DNA of 64,000 bases from Pseudolysobacter sp964466115 (lineage in GTDB: Bacteria; Pseudomonadota; Gammaproteobacteria; Xanthomonadales; Rhodanobacteraceae), in contig CAYXMH010000001.1 in the NCBI GenBank assembly GCA_964466115.1, positions 257,981 to 321,980 of the forward strand. The letters run 5' to 3'. Below the pieces are notes generated by a model that was not told the DNA's origin, ran no database searches, and saw nothing but the letters and a program-made list of their open reading frames with translations. The translations under genes and the position numbers were made by a program. Below are positions 35,692-44,086 of this stretch, in pieces (within the stretch, counting starts at the first letter, position 1; each line of letters begins with the position of its first letter).

Positions 35692-38658
35692 TCAATCAAA
35701 TCCGCTGATAAACAATCGATCGGTCGCCCTGTAACTGCGTACGACGCTGGTGGTATGACCCGCATGATCGCGCACGCCAACCGTAAACGTTGCGTTCTCC
35801 GCTACGGTGACCGCACGCGGTAACCCTATGGTCAATAATCCGCCTTGTGCATCCAAAGGGTGGCCAGCGGCAAGGTTGGTTCCAGCAGGTATGGCGCCAA
35901 GCGCATGGTCACAGGTGATGACCAAGGTACTGGGGTCCACGCCGCTATCCGTATCAAATGCGGAAATCTGCACGCTGCTGAAGGACCCCATGCTGCGCGC
36001 CTTGGTCAGCGAAGGACTTAACACCAAGGTCGGTCGCCAATCGTCTTCCAAAAATCCCCACTTCGTTGCGAACTCAATCGGCGCACCCAAATCAATCCAA
36101 CGGCTTAGCGTAACTTTCTCATTGTTCGTCATACCCGTCACACCAATGCCGTCCGGATGCGACATGGAACCCGCATAATCCAAGTCATCGCTGCGATCGC
36201 CATTCGCACGGCCGTCCAAACGCTCACCCCAAATCTTCCAGATCAGCAGACTTTGCCGCGATTGGAACGCACGCACATAATGCGTGAGTTGCGGCTCTTC
36301 GTACCCGCCACCGCCTGGCGCTGCGGGTGAATAGACCGCATCGCTGTCGCGGATCAATCGGTAATAAGCGCCGGGAAAACCATTTATGGTCGAGGTATTG
36401 GATGCCAAAGGCAAACCCGCCGCTGGATTGGCGGCACTGTGGCACATCACGCAACGCGCTTGCAGGATCGGTACGATGTCGCGGAAATACTCCACCGTGG
36501 TCTGCGGCACCGATAACGTGTTCAGGCCCGTTGCGCCCGCCGCATCCACCGTCAGCAACGGCGTTGTGTGCGCCAAATCCAGTACGTTGTAGTTCGATTG
36601 TGCTGCCGCGGTGGCCGAAAAATCCAACGGACTCTTGCTGTGCGCGTGGCACCCGCCGCAATCGTAACGCGCTTCACCCGGGCGTACCTGATGCCAGGTC
36701 TGTGCCATGTTCAGCACCATACCGCGCTTATCAATCGCTTGAAACGTCACCGAGGTGTCGGCCGGAATCTTCGCCAGAAAACTGGTGTCCGCAGCCGTAC
36801 TGCCATCCGGCATCAGCACCGTGGGATTACCCGCTTTGCGCACCGGTACTTCGCCCAAAATCCGCATGCGCTCCCCGCCCACCACGTAAAATTGCGACTG
36901 CGTGTCCGGATAGCTGCGGTCCGTCTGCGCTTGTTGCGTCAACACGCGCACCGCGTAGATGTCGTTGTCGCTGTAAATACCAGCGTCTCCGCCCTGGTGC
37001 ACCCAGCGATACAGTTGCTCCGATGTCTGGTTAAACGGATCCCGATCGGTGATGTACGAAAATGGCGAAAGCGCTTGCTCCGTATCCCGCCACGTCATCG
37101 ATGACGTACCAATACGACCGAACGGTTCGCCGGGTACCAGATGCTCCGCGCTAATATCTCCATCGTTCAGTTCATGCCAAGTCGCCGGTTCAGCAACACC
37201 ATACAATTGCTGGTAGGTGACAACCGGGCGCGGCCACTGCAAATTATAGGAATCCTCGGCCAAGATGGTCTGTAACTGCGGGGGCCGACCCGCCACGCTT
37301 GATGCGGGCACGGGAATCGCCGCACCGTCCGGCAGGATCACGATTTCGCCGTGATACCACGGGAAATCCACCCCCGATCCCACATAAATGCCGTTGTGAT
37401 TGGACGGCCCTGGCGAATACACCGCCAACAAATCGGCCTTGCTCGGATCGCCATACGCGCTCGGCGTAGCCGCCGGATGCGTGAATTTGCCGCGGCGTGC
37501 GCTCGTCGCGCAGGTCGCCAACGGGGCGGAGGCATAGGGATTGTCCTCATGCCCCGGACACGGGGCCGGGTAATCATCCGGGGTTGTAAACGGCGTTAAC
37601 TTGATTTGACCGGCCGGTTCGAACGGTACCACGCCGCTCTCGGGGGATGGATCAGCCGTCCCTGTTGGCCCATGCGGCAAGGGGTAACGAATCAAATCCC
37701 CAAATCCGTTGTTATTGAAATTGTAATAGCGCGTGACGACCAGATCCCCACCCGGCATCTGCGTCATAAAATGATGCACCAGGGCGAATTCGGAAAACCC
37801 CGATAAACTGCTCCAGCTGCGTCCATCCGGACCGATCACCCACAGCGCAAACTGCCGTGAGTCGCGGATGCCTTGCTCTTCCCAACTCGAAAACGCGATG
37901 CGTCCGTCCAACAAGATCTGCGGATGCAGCGCCATCGCCAAATTGAGATGTCCGATCAACTCCACATTGCGGCCATCGTCGTCCATGCGAAACAGCTGCA
38001 ATACGCGTTGCACCGCACTCATTCCCTTCGGCGGCAGGAAATTGTTGCGCGTCGAGGTAAAAACGATTTGGCCGCCCGGAGCAAACGTCGCGCCGGTGTT
38101 GAACACGCCCACCCGCGGATAGTTGCTGCCGCTGTCGGCCGAATTAAAGGTCGCGCCATTCCCAGTGTTAGGGGTAAATTCCTGGTGCGTCAACCGCACC
38201 AATTGATGCGTTTGCAAGTTTAACTTGTACAAATCAGCGCCTTTATACGATAAACCATCGCGCTGACCGTTTAAATTGGTCAGATCGTGGTACCACGTGA
38301 ACACCACCCATTTCGCGTCGAACGAGATGTTCGGGTCCGACACACTGCCCGCCGATAACGGGGTGCCGGACGGCGTATCCACTTGGTTGCGGTACGTTTC
38401 CAGCGGAAACACCACTTCACGCGCACCGGAGGGATGCAGCACCATCAACTGCGCTCCCGCGTCGGGGATTAACGGGCGCACCGTATCCGGCCAAACCGTG
38501 TTGTTGCTGCTTCCCGTAGCGCCTTTGTAGGCCGCGCGCACGTATACCAAATCGTACGGCAGCGCATGCACCGTATCGGCTTGCGCCGGTTGCCATAAAA
38601 ACCCAAAACCTGCGCAGACCACAAAAAATCGCGATAGCCCTTTGAGCCTTTGTGACAT
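35692..38658 (-). CDS. Exported di-haem HzsA-related protein, short copy with G-F tail
   Basis: 988 residues. Identical to the long copy (5075-8803) from the start codon to about residue 888, including signal peptide, both haem sites CGGCH (667) and CVMCH (736). From there an Ig-like domain of about 90 residues differs from the long copy at roughly one residue in five. The long copy then has two more beta domains, whereas this one ends at once with DRLFISGFD. It was either truncated or never extended. Because its first 2.7 kb and promoter are the same as the other gene's, both are likely expressed alike while the ends give different surface attachment or partners. Confidence 0.86.
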   Translation of the reverse strand: MSQRLKGLSRFFVVCAGFGFLWQPAQADTVHALPYDLVYVRAAYKGATGSSNNTVWPDTVRPLIPDAGAQLMVLHPSGAREVVFPLETYRNQVDTPSGTPLSAGSVSDPNISFDAKWVVFTWYHDLTNLNGQRDGLSYKGADLYKLNLQTHQLVRLTHQEFTPNTGNGATFNSADSGSNYPRVGVFNTGATFAPGGQIVFTSTRNNFLPPKGMSAVQRVLQLFRMDDDGRNVELIGHLNLAMALHPQILLDGRIAFSSWEEQGIRDSRQFALWVIGPDGRSWSSLSGFSEFALVHHFMTQMPGGDLVVTRYYNFNNNGFGDLIRYPLPHGPTGTADPSPESGVVPFEPAGQIKLTPFTTPDDYPAPCPGHEDNPYASAPLATCATSARRGKFTHPAATPSAYGDPSKADLLAVYSPGPSNHNGIYVGSGVDFPWYHGEIVILPDGAAIPVPASSVAGRPPQLQTILAEDSYNLQWPRPVVTYQQLYGVAEPATWHELNDGDISAEHLVPGEPFGRIGTSSMTWRDTEQALSPFSYITDRDPFNQTSEQLYRWVHQGGDAGIYSDNDIYAVRVLTQQAQTDRSYPDTQSQFYVVGGERMRILGEVPVRKAGNPTVLMPDGSTAADTSFLAKIPADTSVTFQAIDKRGMVLNMAQTWHQVRPGEARYDCGGCHAHSKSPLDFSATAAAQSNYNVLDLAHTTPLLTVDAAGATGLNTLSVPQTTVEYFRDIVPILQARCVMCHSAANPAAGLPLASNTSTINGFPGAYYRLIRDSDAVYSPAAPGGGGYEEPQLTHYVRAFQSRQSLLIWKIWGERLDGRANGDRSDDLDYAGSMSHPDGIGVTGMTNNEKVTLSRWIDLGAPIEFATKWGFLEDDWRPTLVLSPSLTKARSMGSFSSVQISAFDTDSGVDPSTLVITCDHALGAIPAGTNLAAGHPLDAQGGLLTIGLPRAVTVAENATFTVGVRDHAGHTTSVVRSYRATDRLFISGFD

Positions 38659-38761
38659 ACACCCTCCCTCGGTCTCGCCGCTCGCCCTGTTTTTGCTACT
38701 CAAACACTCTACAAAAAGCAGGCCGAGTCACTACATACTCAAACGTATGACAAAACCGTGC
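35992..38761. repeat. Direct repeat, copy B (identical to 6137-8906)
   Basis: Same orientation and constant offset of 29,855 bases relative to copy A. Left edge falls inside the Ig-like domain, right edge about 103 bases upstream of the start codon. A crossover between the two copies would delete or duplicate about 29.9 kb holding efp, gmd, ugd, ubiG and sat-cysC. Confidence 0.92.
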
Positions 38762-38998
38762 GCAGCATCTCGATTCCATTTTCGAAATGCACCGTTTATT
38801 TGACGGAGTAGTCAATTTAGAAAAGTTCTGAGGGTGCTCGGGCTTAACTTAGGGAAAAATGTGCTGGATGTTTGCGTCACCCGGATGACGAATCCGTTCA
38901 CGATTCGACAAAATTTATCACAAAGGGATTTATTCTGATTTCATCCAATATCCGTAGAGTGAGTGATACTCACTCTACGGTAACGCGCGCGGAGAGTA
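38659..38998. other. 340-base intergenic region between the short HzsA-related gene and the CheY-like gene
   Basis: The first ~103 bases are the end of the repeat and hold the ribosome site and presumably the promoter of the HzsA-related gene. The rest is AT-rich and unique, with no convincing reading frame. It holds one strong palindrome (38952-38980). Confidence 0.7.
38952..38980 (-). terminator. 13-bp perfect hairpin after the CheY-like gene
   Basis: CCGTAGAGTGAGT pairs perfectly with ACTCACTCTACGG around a GAT loop, about 19 bases past the stop of the gene at 38999. No T-run follows on the minus strand, so it may protect the 3' end or be a repeat, not a classical terminator. Confidence 0.5.
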
Positions 38999-39502
38999 TT
39001 AACCGCCCGAGGCTGCCTTGCGCAGCGGACGTCTTAAGGTCTGTTCGGAATCCAGTAAACGCTCAATACGTGCGAACACTTCTTCACGTGCGAACGGCTT
39101 CTTCATAAAATCATCGGCACCGATGCGTTGCGCATAAAACTGTTCGGTAGCCGCTTCGTTACCGCTCATCATAATAACCGGTATGTCTTTGGTCAGCGGA
39201 TCGCGACGCAACGCACGCAACGCCGCAAACCCATCAAGCCCCGGCAACACGATATCCAGAAACACCAAATCGGGGCGTTCGGCTCGCGCAAGGTCCAGCC
39301 CTTTTTCAGCATCTCCCGCTTCATAGGTGAAGTAATTGTTTTGGCGCAAGACCTTTTTGAGCAGCGCAACAATCGTTGATGAATCATCCACAATTAAAAT
39401 GCGAGTTCCATCCTTGGCATTGACGCGCGGTTTTTCACGCCGCTCTTTTTCACCCCGAACACCTGAAAACATTTTCTTAAACACGCTCAGCTTACTCGCC
39501 AT
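38999..39502 (-). CDS. CheY/PilG-like single-domain response regulator
   Basis: 167 residues. A basic N-terminal extension of about 50 residues (KLSVFKKMFSGVRGEKERREK) precedes a complete receiver domain: ILIVDDSSTIV with the acidic pair, LVFLDIVLPGLDG with the phosphoacceptor Asp, VIMMSGNEA with Ser in place of Thr, and DDFMKKPF with the conserved Lys. There is no output domain, so it should signal by contact, as PilG, PilH and CheY do. Together with fimX this suggests control of type IV pilus motility, but no pil genes are adjacent. The ATG follows a G-rich GGGGGTG; a longer frame exists but runs without motif. Its gene is divergent from lhr. Confidence 0.85.
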   Translation of the reverse strand: MASKLSVFKKMFSGVRGEKERREKPRVNAKDGTRILIVDDSSTIVALLKKVLRQNNYFTYEAGDAEKGLDLARAERPDLVFLDIVLPGLDGFAALRALRRDPLTKDIPVIMMSGNEAATEQFYAQRIGADDFMKKPFAREEVFARIERLLDSEQTLRRPLRKAASGG

Positions 39503-39640
39503 CAACACACCCCCGTGGTTTGAGCCGTGCACAGTTTCAATGTTGTAAGCAGTCCTGGCAAGCCCCATTTAAGTTCGATTCAAGAAAACACCACTTGCCC
39601 TAACCCAGCCCCCTCTTCTGTATCAACGTATAATAGGCAC

Positions 39641-42600
39641 ATGCCAACGCACGCTTTTCATCCCGCTGTTAGCGCTTGGTTTCGCAGCAGCTTTGCAGCG
39701 CCAACATCAGCGCAAACCAGCGCTTGGCCGGCCATACAGTCGGGGCGGCATGTCCTGATTGCCGCACCGACCGGTTCGGGCAAAACACTGGCGGCATTCC
39801 TGGCCGCCATTGATGCATTGGTGCGCCGAGGCATTGAGCAAACGCTACCCGATGAAGTTGCCGTGGTATACGTTTCACCATTAAAAGCGTTGTCGAACGA
39901 CATTCGCATCAATCTGGAAGCCCCCTTAACGGGCATTCGCACTGAACTTGAGCGATTAGGCCTTCCGGATATAGATATCCGAACCGTTGTGCGCACCGGC
40001 GATACGCCGCAGGCCGAACGCACCCGCATGCGCCGACAACCGCCGCACATCATCGTGACGACACCGGAATCTTTATACATTCTACTTGGATCCGAATCTG
40101 GCCGAATGATGCTTTCGACCACGCGCACCGTCATCGTTGATGAAATCCATGCACTGGCCGCGAGCAAACGCGGCAGTCATCTTTCTTTGTCGCTGGAGCG
40201 ACTCGACGCGTTGTGCCAACAACGCCTCACCCGCATCGGTCTTTCCGCAACGCAAAAGCCGATTGGAGAAATCGCGCGGTTTCTGGTCGGCGCCGGCGGC
40301 CTTAACATAACCGGTGCGCCTGATTGCGAGATCATCGACACCGGCTACACGCGACAACGCGACCTCGCCATCGCGATGCCCGCAGCGCCGCTTCAAGCCG
40401 TCATGTCCGGCGATGTCTGGCAGCAAGTGTATGATCAATTGACCGACTTGATACGACAACATCGCACTACGCTGATCTTCGTCAATACACGGCGCATGGC
40501 TGAACGCGCGGCGCGGCACTTAAGTGAGCGCCTCGGCAAGCAAGCCGTCACCGCGCACCACGGAAGCTTGGCAAAAGAACAGCGCCTGGATGCGGAGCAG
40601 CGCCTCAAACGTGGCGAATTACGCGCACTGGTGGCCACCGCCTCACTTGAGCTTGGCATCGATATCGGCGATGTGGAGCTGGTGTGTCAATTGGGCTCAC
40701 CACGGTCGATTGCCGCATTCTTGCAGCGAGTGGGCCGATCTGGCCATGCCGTTGCGGCCACGCCGAAAGGCCGTCTGTTTCCACAATCGCGCGACGATTT
40801 GGTTGAATGTGCCGCATTATTGGACAGCGTACGCCGCGGCGAGCTCGATGTCATTCACGTCATCCGCAGCCCGCGCGATGTTTTAGCCCAACAGCTGATA
40901 GCCGAGATCGCGGCCCAAGAATGGGATGAGCAGGCGTTGTTTGCGCTGGTACGGCGCGCCTATCCGTTCATGGATCTATCGCCAACAGAATTTACCGCCG
41001 TCATCCGAATGTTGGCCGAAGGCTTCACCACGCGCCACGGCCCGCGTTCGGCTTACATTCATCGCGATGCCGTCAATGGCGTATTGCGCGCGCGCCGCGG
41101 CGCACGGCTCACCGCCATCACCTCCGGCGGCGCTATTCCCGATACCGCCGATTACGATGTGGTGCTCGAACCGCAAGCCCACACCATCGGCACCGTGCAT
41201 GAGGATTTTGCCGTTGAGAGTCTCGCCGGTGATGTGTTTCAGCTTGGCAATACGTCGTACCGGATTCTGAAAGTTGAACGCAGCCGCATCCGTGTCGAAG
41301 ATGCGCAAGGCGCACCGCCGAGCATTCCGTTTTGGCTTGGCGAAGCGCCTGGCCGCAGTGATGAATTGTCGTTCGCGGTCTCGCGTTTGCGGCAAGAAAT
41401 CTCACGGCATTTGGATGCCGGCGGCCTTAATGCTGCCCAAAGCTGGCTCCAAGATATTCTGGGCATCGCAACTCCAGCCGCACAACAAATTGCCGAATAC
41501 ATGGCAAACAGCAAAACAGCATTGGGTCTGCTACCAACGCAACAGATCATGGTAATGGAACGCTTCTTCGACGAATCGGGCGGCACCCAGCTGGTGATCC
41601 ATTCCCCATTTGGCAGTCGTCTGAATCGCGCTTGGGGTCTCGCTTTACGAAAACGCTTCTGCCGCAAATTCAATTTCGAGTTGCAAGCGGCTGCGACCGA
41701 AGATGCGATCGTGCTTTCGTTATCCACCAGCCACAGCTTTCCACTGGCCGACGTTGCGCATTATTTGCACTCGAACTCGGTGCAGCAGGTGCTAACGCAA
41801 GCCTTGCTTGACGCACCGATGTTCACCGTCCGCTGGCGTTGGAACGCCACTACGTCGCTGGCGTTGCCGCGCTATACGGGTGGAAAAAAAATCCCGGCAC
41901 AATTGCAACGCATGAAGTCGGAGGATTTGTTGGCGACCGTATTCCCGGATCAAGTCGCATGCGCCGAAAATTTGGTCGGCGAACGCGAAATTCCCGATCA
42001 TCCGTTGGTTCACCAGACACTCCAGGATTGTTTATACGATGCGATGGATCTGGATGGTTTAACTCGTCTGTTGCTGGCGCACGAACAAGGCAAAGTGCAG
42101 ATCGTGGCGCGTGAACTTACGTCGCCATCACCATTGGCGGCTGAAATCTTAAGCGCACGCCCCTATGCGTTCCTTGACGATGCGCCACTGGAAGAGCGCC
42201 GCACGCAGGCGGTGCAAAGCCGACGCTGGGTCGATCCGGAAAGCACTGAGGATTTTGGCAAACTGGACCCCGAGGCCATCGCCGCCGTGCGCGCGCAAGC
42301 GTGGCCGCAGGCACGAACCGGCGATGAATTGCACGACGCGTTGATGAGCCTGGGTTTCCTGACCAACGCAGAGATAAACACATCCTCTGTGTGGCGCGAG
42401 CTGGCGGGTCAGTTGATCGTTCAAAGTCGGGTGACTCCCCTCGCGCTTCATCATCAAGATAATCCCTATCGAATCGATGATAAACCCATTCTTCCTGTAT
42501 GGATTGCAGCGGAACGATTGCCGCAATTTATCGCGGTGTTCCCCGACGCAACAACCGAGTCATTCATCAAGATCCCTGACGAATATGCAGCCCTTGTATG

Positions 42601-44062
42601 GACACGCGAATCCGCATTAATCGACATCGTGCGGGCGCGTTTAAGCGGGTTGGGGCCTACTCGTTGTGAAGACCTCGCCAGCTCATTACATCTTCCAATC
42701 GGCGATATTGAAATTGCACTGACCGCGCTGGAAACGGAGGGTTATGTCATGCGCGGCCGTTTTACACCTCACGCATCGGACACCGAATGGTGTGAACGCC
42801 ATCTGCTGGCTCGGATACATCGCTATACGGTCAAGCGCCTACGGCGTGAAATTGAACCGGTGCAAGCACACGATTTCATGCGCTTTCTATTCGAATGGCA
42901 ACACGTAGCGCCGGGCACCGAAGTTACCGGCCCCGATGCGCTGGCCGGTATCATCGCGCAACTGGAGGGATTTGAAGCACCCGCAGCCGCTTGGGAAACG
43001 GAAATTCTTCCAACCCGCGTTAGTGGTTACGAAATCGCATGGCTGGACGATTTGTGCCGGTCCGGGCGCGTGGTATGGACACGTCTGCGCCAAGTTTCCA
43101 ATAAGACGTCACCCGAGCGCATAGCAAGTCCAGTACGCTCCACGCCGATCGTGTTGCTGCAGCGGCGCAATCTGACGCATTGGACCACCTTGGGCAAGCG
43201 CTTCGCTGAAGCGCCGGTGATCTCCTCGCGCGCCCAAGCCGTGGCCGATTATCTCGCCGATCACGGCGCCTCATTTTTCGATGAACTGACCGAAGGTACG
43301 CGATTGCTGCGTACCGAACTTGAGAACGCACTCGGCGAATTGGTCGCAGCCGGACTGGTGAATGCCGACAGTTTTTCCGGCTTACGGGCATTATTGGTGC
43401 CCTCGGCGAAGCGCCCCTCGACATTCCGACGCCACGGCCGTCGTGCTACTTTGCTCGGGATCGAAAATGCGGGTCGATGGACATTGCTGCGCCGTCCAAA
43501 CCCTGCCTCCAGTGCAACCGTACATCATGGCTTGGCGCCCGAGGCAATCGAACACGTTGCAAAAACTTTACTGCGCCGCTACGGCGTCGTGCTCTGGCGA
43601 TTGCTTGAACGCGAAGCCGCTTGGTTACCGCCTTGGCGTGATTTGCTGCGCGTTTATCATCGGCTTGAGGCACGCGGAGAAATCCGCGGTGGGCGTTTTG
43701 TCGCCGGCTTATCCGGCGAGCAATTTGCGTTACCAGACGCGATCGGGCTGTTGCGCAAGGTACGGCAGCAAGACGCAGCCGGAACACTGGTTTGCTTAAG
43801 CGGCGCTGATCCATTGAATCTCGTCGGCAGCGTGATGGTCGGGGCCAAAGTGCCTACGCTGACGAGCGCACGGATACTGTACCGCGATGGATTGGCGGTG
43901 GCGACCTTAATCGCCGGCAACGTAACGATGCTTGAAACCGTCGATGCAACCACCGAATGGAAACTTCGCACCAAATTGCTGCGGATGAATGATCACAACC
44001 CCAGCGTTGGAGCGGAACATCACTCCAACGCCTTGCCTATCAACGATGGTGAATCGCAGTAA
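39641..44062 (+). CDS. lhr: Lhr-type ATP-dependent helicase
   Basis: 1473 residues, the size of the long Lhr family. Superfamily 2 helicase motifs: LIAAPTGSGKTLAAFLAAID (I), SPLKALSNDI (Ia), TTPESLYILLGS, DEIHALA (II), LSATQKP (III), and in the second RecA domain ATASLELGIDIGDVELV and QRVGRSGH (VI). The Lhr winged-helix and beta-barrel core follows (RGARLTAITSGGAIPDTADY and VFQLGNTSYRI), then the long C-terminal half of unknown role found in full-length Lhr. It is a 3'-5' translocase thought to act in DNA repair. The chosen ATG opens the conserved region; an upstream start would add 38 residues unlike the family. A 9-bp inverted repeat lies in the last codons (44004-44031). Confidence 0.93.
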   Translation: MPTHAFHPAVSAWFRSSFAAPTSAQTSAWPAIQSGRHVLIAAPTGSGKTLAAFLAAIDALVRRGIEQTLPDEVAVVYVSPLKALSNDIRINLEAPLTGIRTELERLGLPDIDIRTVVRTGDTPQAERTRMRRQPPHIIVTTPESLYILLGSESGRMMLSTTRTVIVDEIHALAASKRGSHLSLSLERLDALCQQRLTRIGLSATQKPIGEIARFLVGAGGLNITGAPDCEIIDTGYTRQRDLAIAMPAAPLQAVMSGDVWQQVYDQLTDLIRQHRTTLIFVNTRRMAERAARHLSERLGKQAVTAHHGSLAKEQRLDAEQRLKRGELRALVATASLELGIDIGDVELVCQLGSPRSIAAFLQRVGRSGHAVAATPKGRLFPQSRDDLVECAALLDSVRRGELDVIHVIRSPRDVLAQQLIAEIAAQEWDEQALFALVRRAYPFMDLSPTEFTAVIRMLAEGFTTRHGPRSAYIHRDAVNGVLRARRGARLTAITSGGAIPDTADYDVVLEPQAHTIGTVHEDFAVESLAGDVFQLGNTSYRILKVERSRIRVEDAQGAPPSIPFWLGEAPGRSDELSFAVSRLRQEISRHLDAGGLNAAQSWLQDILGIATPAAQQIAEYMANSKTALGLLPTQQIMVMERFFDESGGTQLVIHSPFGSRLNRAWGLALRKRFCRKFNFELQAAATEDAIVLSLSTSHSFPLADVAHYLHSNSVQQVLTQALLDAPMFTVRWRWNATTSLALPRYTGGKKIPAQLQRMKSEDLLATVFPDQVACAENLVGEREIPDHPLVHQTLQDCLYDAMDLDGLTRLLLAHEQGKVQIVARELTSPSPLAAEILSARPYAFLDDAPLEERRTQAVQSRRWVDPESTEDFGKLDPEAIAAVRAQAWPQARTGDELHDALMSLGFLTNAEINTSSVWRELAGQLIVQSRVTPLALHHQDNPYRIDDKPILPVWIAAERLPQFIAVFPDATTESFIKIPDEYAALVWTRESALIDIVRARLSGLGPTRCEDLASSLHLPIGDIEIALTALETEGYVMRGRFTPHASDTEWCERHLLARIHRYTVKRLRREIEPVQAHDFMRFLFEWQHVAPGTEVTGPDALAGIIAQLEGFEAPAAAWETEILPTRVSGYEIAWLDDLCRSGRVVWTRLRQVSNKTSPERIASPVRSTPIVLLQRRNLTHWTTLGKRFAEAPVISSRAQAVADYLADHGASFFDELTEGTRLLRTELENALGELVAAGLVNADSFSGLRALLVPSAKRPSTFRRHGRRATLLGIENAGRWTLLRRPNPASSATVHHGLAPEAIEHVAKTLLRRYGVVLWRLLEREAAWLPPWRDLLRVYHRLEARGEIRGGRFVAGLSGEQFALPDAIGLLRKVRQQDAAGTLVCLSGADPLNLVGSVMVGAKVPTLTSARILYRDGLAVATLIAGNVTMLETVDATTEWKLRTKLLRMNDHNPSVGAEHHSNALPINDGESQ

Positions 44063-44086
44063 GTGCCTGGATCAACGTTCCACCGA

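Noticed and set aside
44004..44031. 9-bp inverted repeat near the end of lhr as a terminator
   Set aside because: It is within the coding region and is not followed by a T-run; I note it only inside the lhr entry.
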